Positions 46,958 to 59,534 of a stretch of DNA of 64,000 nt are shown here, in pieces. Position 1 is the stretch's first letter. Each line of letters starts with the position of its first letter. Source of the stretch: Buxus sempervirens (taxonomy: Eukaryota; Streptophyta; Magnoliopsida; Buxales; Buxaceae); assembly GCA_947561395.2 (NCBI GenBank), contig OX387193.1, forward strand, positions 7,564,001 to 7,628,000. The letters are read 5' to 3'. A program made the translations under genes and the position numbers. The notes under the pieces are model-generated. The model made no database searches. It was not told the origin of the DNA and was given only the letters and a program-made list of their open reading frames with translations.

Positions 46958-48428
46958 CTGGTGTGAAGAACTCTGGTTTATGTGGAACAAGATGATGAGG
47001 TTGGAGGTCGTCGTTGAGATTTGTACGAGCTTCCGTGAGAAACACACACAGTGATTGAGAGGCACGTTTTACTGGAAACTTCTCTGCTGGCTTGAAATCC
47101 AGTTTCAAAGGGCAACAGGATCGTACTTTGTTTGACATTCTAGCCCGACACGTTTGTAGTTTTCATTAATTATATCTTTTTTTTAAAGCATTGATTTTTT
47201 TTGGGTAGTCTTTTTAAGGCATTGATGAAGGCTGACCTAGTTTTAATTTTCATTAATTACCATCCTTCCGTCCAGCCATCCTTTCTTCACTAAAAAGAAA
47301 AAATTAATTACCATCCTCTTTTTCTGGAATCTTCCTAACACACGTTCAGCCTTTTATGGTACCGATGGAGATAATTAATATCCAATTAAACTTTATTTTT
47401 TTTATTAAGAGCGTCCACGAAAATAGGGGACTTCACCTAAAATCACTGGAGAGAAGGGAAGAGATACATGGAGGGGGAGACAAAATCCAAAAGCAGAGGA
47501 ATCTGTTCAAGGCGAAGTTTGCCAAGCAATCTGCGACTTGGTTACCCTCCCGAAAAATATGCACAAAGCTAACAGAGGAAAAATTACAAAAGAAAACACT
47601 CCTTTCTTCACCAAAAGAAAAAAAAAGAAAACACTCCTTTATTGTTATCCTTCTCGTCCAAGGGGTTTCGAGAGCAACATGAGCTAGGGTTTCGAGAGAA
47701 AGGTTTTTTGGTGCGAGTGTCCTTTTGTAGCGTTTCCGACCGTAGAAAATTGGCTGACCACGACGGATCCGATGGCCGTGAGCGTGTAAAGAGAAAGGCC
47801 TCGTTCTGTGCACAATTCGTATAGAGGAAGTAGCTAATGGGGAAGATAAGGATGATGTGCCTGACGAGGCTCTGATGAAGATGATTGGCGTCTGGTTAGT
47901 CCTGGAGGGATCACTCAGTATCGTCAACCAATCGTTCGTTCACCTCCTTGGTTGATAGTGTCGTTTGATCGACACCCTTTTTTGTGCGTCTTTTTTCAGG
48001 TGACCGCTGTGTATAGAAACATGGTCGACTTGTGTTTGTTCATGTTCATAGGTTGGTTCATGGCTATCTTGTCGAAGTCCGGTGGTTTCATTTTGTTGTC
48101 TTTGAAGGTGCTTGACATCAGTTTTCATGGTGCTTTACTCAAAAGTTTTGGTCCAATCGGATTGGCTTTTCAAAAGTCCTATTACATGTGTAAACCCCTA
48201 TATTGGATTCAAATCCTTTGTGTTCAGGCCTGTAAAAAGTAGTCGTACTCGGCTATCATACTCAACAATTGGGCAGAAATCAGTAACTAGTTATCTCTCT
48301 TCTTAATTTCTCTCTCTCCATTCAAAACGGTTTTTTTTGTTCATTATGGCAGGTTTCTAATGGAGAAGATCGAGGAAATTCAATGATTTCGACTGAACTG
48401 AACTGTTTAGATGTTATAATTAAATCTA
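46958..48428. other. KCS upstream region and unassigned sequence with an RNase H-like fragment
   Basis: At 47430-47610 the minus strand reads SFVHIFREGNQVADCLANFA, a motif of the RNase H-like domain attached to plant LINE-type reverse transcriptases, in a broken context. The rest (46958-47400 and 47620-48428) has short unrecognised ORFs and the presumed KCS promoter. No clear TATA box was assigned. Confidence 0.5.
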
Positions 48429-48972
48429 GGGAAAATTACTATACACCTTGTCTTTTAAAACTTTATTCCAAACTGCACTACCTTTACAACTAATTGCCAA
48501 GTTTACACTAGTTTTATAAACAAAATGACGGAATGCCCTCCTGCATGTGTTAAGAGACAAAAATTGCCCATTTTACCCCCGGTTTACAACTCATAAACCA
48601 GTTTTTATACTTGTGGTTCAGCATGTCAGGTAAGAAGTAGACACAACAAAAACACCAATCGCAGTAGTAGCACCAATCCATGTTATGTTAATCTTTTAGC
48701 CATAGAAGAAGGTAGACGAAAGGTTTTGATTGAATTTTTTTTTTTGGGTTTGGAACAACCAAAATAAAGGAGTAAGGTTCAACAATTTTATTGTTTAGAC
48801 CGGTTTGTGAGTTGTAAACCGAGGGTAAAAGGGGTATTTTTTGTCTTCTGATATATGCAGTAGGGCATTCTATCATATTGTTTATAAAATAAGTGTAAAC
48901 TTGGCATTTAATTATGAAGGTAGTGTATTTTGGAATAATATTTTAAAAGATAGTGTGTACAGTAATTTTCCC
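48429..48972. mobile_element. Foldback MITE with arms of about 170 bp
   Basis: The left arm (48429 to about 48605) and right arm (about 48795 to 48972) are imperfect reverse complements with termini GGGAAAATTACT. Shared phrases include AAGTTTACACT, AGAATGCCC and GGTTTACAACTCA. Flanks TTAAATCTA and TTAAATTCT suggest an eroded 9-bp TSD, pointing to a Mutator-type origin. No coding sequence. Confidence 0.72.
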
Positions 48973-49230
48973 TTAAATTCTATTGGTTTGACTTGTAAAT
49001 TAACCACTTTTGTTCCATTGAACCGGATAAGTTCGATACTTACAAACATCAAGGTCTAAAACCTTGGTACAACTAGTATGGTTACAGGTATTTAATGGTA
49101 CTTATACAGGTTGGTACCAACTGGGCTGCATTTGGACGTTGAGAGACTTTGGCATGAGTAATGCATATTTCTCACAACTTAGTTTCATACATTTGCCGAC
49201 CTTGATGACACAACTTGATTTTAACTATTA

Positions 49231-49432
49231 CTAGCGGTAGCACGTGCATACTGCACGTCTTCACCTTTAATTGTAACATACAAGTAGGGGTTGAAATTCG
49301 AATGTGAAAAGAGTAGTGGGTGGTTATGGTTTTGGATTATTTTATTTGGGAAGGGCAATAATTGAAAAAAAAGAAGGGAGGCCAGAACCTGGGGAGAATA
49401 TTCCCCCTTCTTCCCTTTATTAATAGTTTAGA
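49231..49432 (-). mobile_element. Mini-Helitron, 202 bp
   Basis: The minus-strand 5' end is TCTAAACTATTAATAAAGGG (49432 leftwards), preceded by A. The 3' end has the hairpin GTGCAGTATGCAC, then GTGCTACCG and CTAG (49231-49234), followed by T. The hairpin and CTAG closely resemble the 3' end at 28311, indicating the same Helitron family. Confidence 0.78.
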
Positions 49433-49840
49433 TTTTTGCCACAAAAATATTGCTTGGCTTTACACAATTTTTGGTGATCCAAAATGATTGCAGGATGCAA
49501 GAAATATACAATTTTCTTACATTTTTCCATAATTTCTCATTATCCTAATGTGCCTTAATAAGGCTTACCTAGTCGAATCTTCGGTATAACAAACACAAAA
49601 AAAAAAAAAGAAAAAGGATGGAATTAACCTATTTAGAAAGCTTATTGGATTAGTTTTCTTACTTGGACCGAAATCAAAGTGAATAGAGCCACGCAATTTA
49701 CGTGGTTCTGCAAATATGCCTACATTCACAAGTTCCTTCGCTAAATTGGGTTAGTAATGGGGCGGTTTGGGATTGACCCGAAAGGCTTTTTAAACCCAAT
49801 CCCAATGATTATCATCTGTGGCAGAACAGTAGGTATGGCA

Positions 49841-50077
49841 TGTTAGAACTCATAGAGTTTCTTAATGAAAAACCCTTTCTCTCTTGATTAAATTGTATTA
49901 CAATGACCAGTATTTTATACTACAAGTTGTAACAGAAAAGAGCATCTGTTTGTTACATCACAGAGTTTGTTGCATCACAGAGTAACTGATTATTATTCCC
50001 TTTCTGGAATCTTCTCCTGGTTAGCTGATGTGGCAGATTTGCTCTTTATTTGAGATGTGTCTTTCTTTAGTTCAATA
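49841..50077 (-). repeat. 3' LTR of the copia element
   Basis: 237 bp from TGTTAGAACT to TTCAATA in plus-strand reading. A minus-strand TATA box (TATAAAATA) lies at 49911-49919. Confidence 0.92.
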
Positions 50078-50643
50078 CGCCCCTGCGAGTCCAGTGGGGT
50101 GTCAAGCACAGTGAGACTCGTTCGAAGAAGAGCAAAGCGATTAGAAACTAAGGGCTTAGTGAATGGATCAGCAAGTTGGTCTTTGGCACTGCAGAAAGAG
50201 ATACGAAGAGAGTTGGCAGCGACTCTATCACGAACAAAGTGATAGTCTATGTCCATATGTTTGGTGCGGCTGTGATAAACTGGATTTGCAGTGAGATATG
50301 TGGCACCTAAATTATCACACCAGAGAATGGGGGAGTTGTGGAGAGGTTGATCAAGTTCACGCAGAAGTGTTTGTAGCCAAATCAACTCAGCAGCAGTGGT
50401 GGCTAAGGCCTTATATTTTGCCTCTGTGCTCGATCTAGCAACAGTTCGTTGCTTTCTGGAGCTCCATGAGATTAGGTGACGACCATAGAAGATACAAAAG
50501 CCACCAGTGGAGCGACGATCATCCGGGCAGCCAGCCCAATTGGCATCAGAATAGGCATGTAGAGAAGGGCTAGACTTGTATGCAAGAAAGAGACCATGAT
50601 TCAATGAGGATTTGAGGTACCTGAGTATACGCTTCACAGCAGT
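49993..50643 (-). pseudogene. Copia RNase H region, downstream of a nonsense codon
   Basis: Continues the pol frame after the TAG at 50644-50646. It carries the copia RNase H signature: [19 protein letters not shown], then [20 protein letters not shown]. The reading frame runs past the polypurine region into the 3' LTR. Without readthrough of the stop it would not be joined to RT. Confidence 0.88.
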
Positions 50644-53465
50644 CTAGTGAGACAATTTGGGAGAGTGCATGAACTGACATGCTTTATTAACGGCAAAGGA
50701 TATATTAGGCCTCGTGAGAGAGAGATATTGAAGACCTCCAACAATGCTCCGAAATAAGGATGGATCATCAAAATTAGGAGAGTCAAACTTTGATAACTTC
50801 AATGAGGCAGACATAGGACTAGAGATAGGATTAGCATGTAACATATTGGAACGCTGAAGAAGATCCTTTATATATTTCCGCTGAGACAAAAGAATGCCAT
50901 CCTTAGTATAATCAACTTCAATGCCAAGGAAAAAGTTTAACTTGCCCAAATCAGAAACTGGAAAAACAGAGCCCAAGTCATGAATGAGAGAGTCCACTGC
51001 AGCAGGATCAGATGATGTGATAACCATGTCGTCGACATATACCAAAACATATAAACGCAGAGATCCTTGACTGAGAATGAATAGAGAAGGATCAGTTTTT
51101 GATGCATTAAAACCATAACTGATGAGCCAGGTACTTAGCTGAGAGAACCATGCTCTTGGGGCCTGTTTTAGGCCATATATTGCTTTGTGGAGCTTGCATA
51201 CATAATCAGGATGAGCAGAATCAATGAATCCCTGTGGCTGCTGCATGTATACAGTATCATTGAGGAAGCCATGGAGGAAGGCATTTTGAATGTCAATCTG
51301 TCTAAGAGGCCAATGATTTGCAACAGCAATTGAAAGCACAAGACGTATGGTAGATGGTTTAACAACAGGGCTAAAAGTCTCATTATAATCAACACCTGAT
51401 TGTTGATGAAAGCCTTTCGCAACAAGACGTGCCTTGCGCCTGTCAATAGAACCATCAGCCTTGAATTTGGTCCTGAAAATCCACCTACAGCCAACAATAT
51501 TAGAGGATGGAGGTGCAGGAACAAGAGACCAGGTATTGGTATCAATCAAGGCTGAGTACTCGCGAGACATTGCAGCACACCACTCTGGAAAACGTGACGC
51601 AGTAGTAAAACTTGAAGGTTCATCAGGAACAGTAATGGTGGAAGTGAGACAATGGGGGTAAGGAATGGTTCCATCAGTGAAGATTTTGGGACGAGAGGAA
51701 TTGGTTTGAGCACGGGTGATGATTGGAGATCTAGGAGGAATCAAATGATGAGAAGTAGAAGATGGGACTGTGGAAGAAATAGGTGAAGGCAAGGAGGAAG
51801 AAGAGGAAGTGGGGTCAGAAGAAGATTGGCCAAGAGAGGATTGAGTCGTTGGGGAGATACTGGAAGGAGGGATAGAAGAAGATGGATTGGGGTTAGAAGG
51901 TAATGGACTATGAGTGGAGGCTGGACCAGGCCCAAGGATGGATGTGGGAAAGATTGGAAGAGAGGCTATGTCTGGAGTGAGCTTAGAAGAAGAGGATTTG
52001 GGCTTGGCAGTAACAAATGGGAAGGATAACTCATTGAAAATTGCATTACGAGAAATATAGAATCTGTTATTTTGAAGATCTAAGCATTTGTAACCTTTGT
52101 GACTATTACTATAACCAAGAAAAAGACAGGAAGTGGACCGAAAATCAATCTTATGATTATTATATGGACGCAGATTGGGCCAACATTCACAGCCAAAGAC
52201 TTTTAAAAGGGAATAATCAGGAGGTTGATGATACACAAGGGAATAGGGTGATTGATTTTTAAGAACAGGGGTGGGTAAACGATTAATAAGAAAAACTGCA
52301 GTTTCAAAGGCATCAGTCCAAAATTTAAAAGGAAGTGATGCATGTGCAAGGAGAGCTAGACCAGTCTCAACAATATGTTTGTGTTTACGTTCTATAAGGC
52401 CATTTTGCTGATGAGTGTGTGGACAAGAGAGACGGTGAGTAATCCCAAGTTTAGTGCAAATGTTAGAGATGGGTTGAAATTCACCACCACCATCTGTTTG
52501 TAAGTTAATAAGTTTGGAATTAAACAACCGTTCCACAAGGGGAAGAAAAATGTTAAAAGCATTAACAGCATCAGACTTGAGCCTTAAAGGGAAGAGCCAA
52601 GTGAATCTGGTATAATAATCCATAAAAGAAATATAATACCGGAATCCATTTCTAGAAACATAAGGGGATGGTCCCCAGACATCAGTACAAACTAAATGTA
52701 AAGGCCCAGTAGGCTTAGTTGAGCTGTTAGGAAATGGAAGTTGTTGACTCTTTGCAAGAGGGCAAGACGAGCAGAAAAATGGAGGATCATTTGCAGAAAC
52801 CAGCAAGCGGTTGGCACGTAACACACGAGAGACAAGCTGTAGAGAAGGATGCCCAAGTCTGTAATGCCACTGAGCGGAAGTAGTTCTTTCACCAAGATGA
52901 GCTGAAGGCAAGGATGAGAACAGAGTAGATGGAAAAACATATAAACCATCACTAGTTGGACCAGTGAGGAGGAGTTTCTCCGTCGTTGAATCCTTCACAG
53001 AAAAATGAGTTGCATGAAATTCAAAGAAACAATGATTATCTATACAAAATTGAAGGACAGAAACTAAGTTTTTAGTAATTGTAGGAACATGAAGAAGATT
53101 ACGAAGACGAAATGAAGTAGAGTGTGATGGAAGAGAAGATTCACCAATGTTTTGTATGGGTAGCCCAGAACCATTACCAACCCGAATACTTTCATCTCCA
53201 TGATATTGTTCTGATGAAATGTTCAAGTTGCTGAGATCATTTGTAACATGATGTGTAGCTGCTGAGTCAGGGTACCAAGTAGAATCTGAGTGGGAGCTGG
53301 GTGCTGTGTAATTGGCAGAGAAAGACCTTGGAGCTTCAGATTGATATGAGTGATCAAAACGATGACGACATTGCAAGGCAACATGACCTGTTTTGCCACA
53401 GACTTGACAGGTGGGACGATAAGCATTGTATTGCTGCTGAGAAGAACCAGATTGAGAAAAACGTC
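50644..53465 (-). pseudogene. Copia gag C-terminus/protease/integrase/reverse transcriptase
   Basis: One open frame of about 940 codons, reading from the nested-LTR junction. In order it has a zinc knuckle (CQVCGKTGHVALQC), a protease active-site region (WYPDSAATHHV), integrase with HHCC residues (HYRLGHP...CSSCPLA) and catalytic DDE sites (CTDVWG, QTDGGGEF, GLIERKH), and RT (RWIFRTKFKADGS, QIDIQNAFLHG, and YVDD in LVYVDDMVITSS). It ends KLSH-stop, where the family has Trp, so TGG has become TAG. Otherwise it appears intact, which fits a recent insertion. Confidence 0.92.
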
Positions 53466-54417
53466 TGTAATAACCTAGAATTTTCATAAGGATAGTTTTG
53501 TCCTTTTCTAATTATTTTGAGTAATTATTATTAATTAAATAATTTACTAGTTCTAAAAATTTAATGGAAGACAATTTAGCTTTAATTTGGATTTAAATAA
53601 CATTTTTGTAGCTTATTAAATAGAAAAAGAGTTATCTATTTATTATGCTTAATTAAGAGGGCTTAATCTATGAATACTATGGGAAATAAGGTGAGTAAGT
53701 GTAATTTAAAAATGAGGAATAAATATAATACGAAAATTAGAATAATTATCATTTTATATGTTTTTAGAAAAAAAAAGGGGGGTATTATTTTAAAGTGGGA
53801 TTAGTTAACCCTATTGGCTATGTATAAATAGGATGTGAAATTAGAAGGATGTCAAAAACCCTAGGAGAAGGCTTTGACGGCTAGGAGGGTAATGTTTGGA
53901 TTTTTGAAGTTGAAGGAGAAGGCTTTGGAGATTTGAAAAGATGGATTCGCAATGCAACGGTTCAGGTAGGTGGATTTAGAGTCCTTTTTCCAACGAAAAT
54001 TTCAGGTTATAGAATAGAGTATTCACAACATGCATCCTTCACATCTTTACTTGTGTGGATACCTAGATGATGATTCACCAATTTCAGGTTTAAATATATA
54101 TATATTACTGGTTTCTATTTGTTTGTGTCACTTATAGAGATGCTTGATGCAGAAATAAATTCATGGATTAAATGGTCACTGTTAATTGATACTTCGTGGA
54201 CGATAAAACCCTGTTCTCTTTCTATTGGATTGATTTCCAGAAGAGAGAGAATCAGAATAAGAAATATGAGTTCTCAGATTTGACTATTATAGAAGAAGGA
54301 GAAGATAGGTATTTTCGTATGAGTCATATAACCATCACTGTAGATGAGGTTAGCCTTGCTGTTTGAATCGGTTACTAGAATGCAGAAAAAAAAAGTAAGA
54401 AGGAAGAGGACGAAAAC

Positions 54418-54502
<85 letters not shown>

Positions 54503-56359
54503 AAATAAAGAGGAGTTGTTGCTGTAGAGGGACAAGGTAGGAAGATGGGGGATTGAGTTGCTTTCCACGGAAGAGAGAGAGAGTTGGGTCGTTGATGCAG
54601 GGGTTATTTTGTAAATTAGAAATTGGTTTAGGTTGCTTTGTTGTTTCAAAATCTTAAAGTCAAAAGGAGATCTTTAACTCCACATTCACCCTTGTTACTC
54701 TTGGAAATTACGATTGCTGATTTGAAGTTAAGAGAGAACTTACACCTATGTACGCCACCTCCATGATAATTGTGTAAATAACTTTACAGATTGTTGAACT
54801 TATTACAAATTATGTGGAAAAGGTTTATTGCAATGGAACTATTTGCTTTTTGGTCATATGGCTTTACTGCAATGCATATTTTTAATGAACAATTGAATCA
54901 CCATAGATGTGAGATCCGTGAGTATTAAAAAGGTATTGTTATTGGAATATTTGTATACTATATTAATAATAATTAAGAATGTGTATCTGTTACAGCGAAC
55001 CATATTGATATCCAATTGCAATATAATAGCACTTTAAATTTATATATTATCTATATGTGTGGTGCGTGGGTTACTTGGGAAAGTGATGGTTTCGGCTTGC
55101 ATAGGCTTTTCATGATGGTTTTCTCACCCGTGTATCTCGGGATAAATTAGGATCCTCTCCATATACTTGGATTGAGGATTTGGTTTCCCCATGTATCTTG
55201 GGATGAACTCTTGATTTCCTCAATGTATCTTGGAGTTAGGTATTATGCAATGATTTGACAATATTTGAATGATTGGTCATATATCTTGATTTTGGCTTTA
55301 GTATCTAGCAGGCATAGCTATGTATGGATCCATGCGTCAGCTAGGTAATGAAATGAACTGGTCTTTGTTAGGTTAATCCCGTGGTCCATATATGCCGTAC
55401 CACCATGTATCTTGGTGAGGCCTTCCTGTATTTGGTTGAGGCTGCAGCAATCCGTACCACCGTGTATCTCGGTGAGGTCTTTATTTGTGTTTATTGTTGC
55501 AGTCTGACTGGGTTGTACTTGCCAACCCAATTCTGTATCTGATTGGGTTCTCCCCTATGTGATAGTTCGTGTATCTCGGCTCTCCATACGACGGGAGGTG
55601 GCAATTGGAACGGGTAATGGACCTCTTAAAGAAGTCTAGTTTCATGAGTCCTGTTATGTCACATTGAATTGGTACTGGTTGTAAACTTCTTTGGAAACAC
55701 TATTGGTATCGTATTGGAAATTTGTGAATATGTTTTCCTTTATACGGACATTTTCCTGTTTATCGTTTATGAAATTAGTGTTTGCGACTAATGAAAATCA
55801 TATGAAAAATTATATGTGGAATATGTAACTGACAGATTGAAATGCATTAAGAAACTTATATTATTGCGGGTGGTTTACTTATTAATGTTGCCTATTTATG
55901 AAAATATTGCATTACTGTTATTATTATTTTTGTGAGGGTGTTATTCTATAGTCTGATGTTCTTTTTTTGGGACTCGGACTGTAAGATGAAACCTACTGGG
56001 CATTGCTCATCCTACCATTTTACAGGGATTGAGGTTTGTGTGGATTAGAAGCAGGATACGAAGAAGTGGACTTGTACCTTGATCGGCGCACCTTGACGTT
56101 GGTTTGGCCTACTAGCATAGGAAAGAAAATAGCTTTTATTGCTGAAATGTGATAATAGATGGTGTAATTTGCAATTAATGTGTAGGGATTCTTTAAGTTT
56201 ATTGTATTGAATTTCCGGTCTCATTCAGTAAGATCTGGGTTATATTCAATTGCTTTATTCACTTTCACTCACGTCCTTATATTTCCTTAAGAGTTCAGCC
56301 ATATAGTTTCATTATATATATTAAAAAAAAAAAATCGCCTTGAATTTTGGGGTGTTACA
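53466..56359 (+). mobile_element. LTR-type insertion (probable solo LTR) inside copia gag
   Basis: 2,894 bp with TG/CA ends (TGTAATAACC and GGTGTTACA, imperfect inverted repeats extending about 20 bp) and a perfect TSD ACGTC (53461-53465 and 56360-56364). Excising it with one TSD copy rejoins the copia gag frame just before the zinc knuckle. A TATA box TATAAATA lies at 53823-53830 and suggests plus orientation. There is no coding region, PBS or PPT, so a solo LTR is the simplest reading. It contains a long GA microsatellite and, at 55130-55580, several GTGTATCTCGG-like phrases. Confidence 0.82.
54421..54500. repeat. (GA)n microsatellite
   Basis: About 40 near-perfect GA dinucleotides inside the nested LTR. 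The Leu-Ser ORF on the minus strand across it is an artefact of the repeat. Confidence 0.95.
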
Positions 56360-56364
56360 ACGTC

Positions 56365-57194
56365 CACCACCTCGACCACTGTTGAATTGAATAGATCGGC
56401 CTCTACCTCGCCCTTGGCGACCACCACGATAGTAACCACGACCCCGTTGATCATGAGAACCTCTAGAAGTAAGATTAGCAGAAGGTTCATATACAACTGT
56501 AGAGTTGCGTGAGGTATGAGAGATTCTACTCTCATGAAGAAGGAGCAAGCGGTACAACTCATGGGAAGAGATGGGTTCTGTTTCTAGTGGTAATTGATGT
56601 AACAAAGGATTCATAAGAGGAACCCAATCCATTGAGAATGTAGGTCACAAGTTCCTTATCAGGCAATGGATTTCCTGTGGCAGCCAAGGTTGTCTGCTAG
56701 AGCTCTGACCTTACCAAAAAAATCTGATATAGACTGCTCACCTTTTGATAAGTTGGTTAGTTGAAAACGAATCTGAAATTCCTTAGCTTGAGAATGTGAT
56801 GTGAACATAGCTTCAAGAGAGATCCATAGAGAGTGAGAAGATGTGGCCGAGAGAACATGACCAATGATGGATTCTGAGAGTGATGAGAACAATATGCTCA
56901 GAACTAATTGATCTGTTCTTCTCCATGTATGGTATTCTGGATTGGGTATAGGAGGGACCATTGGAGGTGGAAGGGATGAACTGAGATTGGAGCTGGAAGA
57001 CTACCATCAACGTAAGTGTACAAATCCTGGCCACGGAGATATGTGGAGATCTGAACTCGCCATAACAGATAGTTGTCTGAGTTTAGTTTAATGGTCACAA
57101 TATGTGAGAAAGCAGAAGTTACGGAAGAGATGGGTGGTGACGAAGAGGTTGAGACAGTGTTTGTCATGGTGGGGTTTGAGACTGTGTCTGTCAT
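56365..57194 (-). pseudogene. Copia gag (UBN2-type), frameshifted
   Basis: The start is MTDTVSNPTMTNTVST at 57194, about 45 bp after the PBS. The frame continues FSHIVTIKLNSDNYLLWRVQ, a typical copia gag N-terminus. It then shifts to another frame (YHTWRRTDQLVLSILFSSLS, MFTSHSQAKEFQIRFQLTNL) and shifts again to the Arg/Gly-rich RGRGYYRGGRQGRGRGR before the nested insertion. At least two frameshifts prevent a full gag protein. Confidence 0.88.
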
Positions 57195-57238
57195 GGTGAA
57201 GGATCAAGGTGACGATGAGTCTGATGGCTCTGATACCA

Positions 57239-57476
57239 TGTTAGAACTCATAGAGTTTCTTAATGAAAAACCCTTTCTCTCTTGATTAAACTGTATTACA
57301 ATGACCAGTATTTTATACTACAAGTTGTAACAGAAAAGAGCATCTGTTTGTTACATCACAGGAGTTTGTTGCATCACAGAGTAACTGATTATTATTCCCT
57401 TTCTGAATCTTCTCCTGGTTAGCTGATGTGGCAGATTTGCTCTTTATTCTGAGATGTGTCTTTCTTTAGTTCAATA
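57239..57476 (-). repeat. 5' LTR of the copia element
   Basis: 238 bp, about 98% identical to the left LTR. The minus-strand TATA box is at about 57309-57317. The PBS follows immediately at 57238-57226. Confidence 0.92.
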
Positions 57477-57619
57477 TGGCGAGTTGGGCAATGTCTTGAT
57501 GACTTCAGGCTTAGCCCGATTTAAAATCCTGGCCCGTTTTAAAACCCGAACTCACTGTGCCTGAACCCAACTGCAATACTGCTTTCTGAGTTTGGGCTGG
57601 GTTCGGGCCACTCTAAATT

Positions 57620-58671
57620 AAATACTTCCTTTTCATCTGGATGTCAACAACCTTACCCCCCCAAAAAAAAATGTGTTACCAAAAAAAAAAAAAAAAAATC
57701 TGGATGTCAACAAAATTAGGATAGAAGGAAAATATTTAGTTGGGTTAATCGATCAACGAAGAAAGCAAAATAGAATCAAAGAAGAAAAAAAAAAGGGGAG
57801 AAAAGAAAAACCCTTCCAATTCACATTCACTCATGTCCTACTTCAACAACAGTCTGAATTACAGAATTTTTTTTTCAAAGGAATCATGACAACTAAAGCC
57901 AAAGAAAGTAAATAAACTTGAAGCTAACACCAAGAGGAAAGGATGAGTAAAATCCTTGAATTTAAACTAAAACAAAAGATTATGGTTATACTTTGAACTT
58001 CTAATTATAATATAGGAGAATTGGTCTCAATTAACGATCAATACTTCATAAAAACAATTCAGATTTAGTGTTCTTGAGAGAACCCTCTCTCTCTCAGCAT
58101 TCATTTTCCATCTTGTTAGCTTCATCTGATATTGTTTTGATGGAATGAATGGTTCTATTCAATTGAATACCTTGTACAGTAAATGGGATATACATATTTA
58201 CATCAGTAACTACTAGAACATTCCTAACCAATTCTGTTACATCAGTAACTACCAGAATATTCCTAACTACTTCGATCAGTTACATAAACCAATTCTGTTA
58301 ATAGATTGTTCTAGAGTGATGTAGATATCTCTGGACAAGTCTCTGAGTTGTTTTGGCCTTGACATAGCTTGCTGACTAGATTGTGAAGCCTGTGATGTGG
58401 CTTCCTTTGATGATACACTAACAAGTTTGGAGAAAAGGGAAAAAAGTCGTTTGGGAAACATGAAGACGTACCCCCTCCAAATGGATAGAAATATGTATGA
58501 CCTGAACGACTGTGATCGATCAGCCATTAAAAATACATGCAGGAGGAACTTTTTTTAACTTTCAAATTGCAGCAACCCATGCACGCACATTTTTCTTAAT
58601 TATAAATAATATTCATATAAAAGTGATGATCATGGCAGGCTTATTAATTAATAATGGATTATACAACTCAT
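57620..58671. other. Intergenic sequence without a recognisable gene
   Basis: A-rich runs near 57660-57700 and 57785. A 31-bp direct repeat TTACATCAGTAACTAC... occurs near 58199 and 58239. The minus ORF at 58276-58527 is unrecognised. Confidence 0.5.
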
Positions 58672-59283
58672 TCATTCAATCCCAGTGCACATGGGGACGG
58701 CAAGAAGTGGGGTCGCCATTTGCAGTGTTACTCCAAACTTTATCTTTCATGTCCATCTTCTCTGCGTTCATCCCATCCGGGAGCTTCCAGTCAAAATGAT
58801 GCAGTAGCGACGCCAACATTAGGTGCATCATTCTGACTGCAAGAGCAACCCCGGCAGATCCGGCGACCCGCTCCGAACGGCATCAGAGAGAGGTCTCCAC
58901 CCCTGAAGTCAACTACTTTCTCCAAGAACCTCTCCGGCTTAAAACATGTCGGATTTGTCCCAGAGATCAGAGTCTCTACTAACAGCCCAGACGTTAATCA
59001 GTACTTGGGTGTTCTTGGGTATGAAATATCCAGAGACTTCTACGTCAGTCTGGGTTCTGTGGGCAAGAGAAGAGGTGCAACCGGATGCAGCCTCATAGTC
59101 TCCTTAACCACTGCTTGTAAGTATGGGAGTCTTGAGATGTCTGATTCTTCACATTACGTCCGGCACCAATTGTTTCATTGAGCTCTTCTTTTGCCTTTGA
59201 CATTACATTTGGATGCCGGAGCAGCTCGGCCATCGCCCACTCGATTGTCGTCGATCCCGTGTCCGTTCCCCCAAAAATAAATC
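58672..59283 (-). pseudogene. Cytochrome P450 pseudogene (CYP71 clan, CYP76/CYP80-like), last exon
   Basis: On the minus strand, from a splice-acceptor-like site at 59284: the I-helix FIFGGTDTGSTTIEWAMAEL; then, in shifted frames, ETMRLHP (ExxR region), [20 protein letters not shown], the PERF region (KPERFLEK), and the heme-binding loop [12 protein letters not shown] with its cysteine; then [20 protein letters not shown] and a stop at 58672-58674. At least three frameshifts are visible: after the I-helix near 59145, directly after the heme cysteine, and near 58733. The first exon is not found; the acceptor lies about 250 bp from an assembly gap. Clan 71 P450s oxidise specialised metabolites; this copy is dead unless the shifts are assembly errors. 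Confidence 0.82.
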
Positions 59284-59534
59284 CTGGTAAATTTTGGTTC
59301 AAGAGGGGTTTAAACACATAAAAAGAGATACATTATATATTATGTGACTTGCTTTTGTTTTAAATTTTAATGCAGAGAGATTGTATAGTTTTGAGCTTGG
59401 GAAAGGTTTGTTGGATAACAAATTTATTTTATAGCAAAAATACAGTAAGATACACTGATGTGGGGTTCATGGATTATTCACCTTGCTGAGCCCGACATCA
59501 ATCATGCTAGATGAACATAGGTATCTCTCATTAC

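Larger units (their letters stand above)
49841..57476 (-). mobile_element. Ty1/copia LTR retrotransposon, young but broken
   Basis: Two LTRs of about 238 bp (49841-50077 and 57239-57476) differ by one substitution and three single-base indels. Flanks TGGCA and TGGCG form a 5-bp TSD with one mismatch. The primer binding site next to the right (5') LTR reads TGGTATCAGAGCC on the minus strand (57226-57238), complementary to initiator Met-tRNA. A purine-rich tract borders the left LTR. Internal order on the minus strand is gag, zinc knuckle, protease, integrase, RT, RNase H, as in copia. It is interrupted by an LTR insertion at 53466-56359 and disabled by gag frameshifts and one nonsense codon in pol. 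Confidence 0.95.
49749..57612. mobile_element. Possible hAT-like element hosting the copia insertion
   Basis: Around the copia element the flanks carry CCCGAA/GGGCTGGG-type repeats. CTAAATTG (49741-49748) and CTAAATTA (57613-57620) could be an 8-bp TSD with one mismatch. Removing the copia element leaves about 220 bp. The terminal inverted repeats are weak. Confidence 0.35.

Noticed and set aside
47433-47927. 164-codon minus-strand ORF as a gene
   Set aside because: Only a short RNase H-like motif is recognisable, in a broken LINE context; the rest has no family features.
54350-54649. Minus-strand ORF with a long Leu-Ser repeat
   Set aside because: Produced entirely by the GA microsatellite; no coding evidence.
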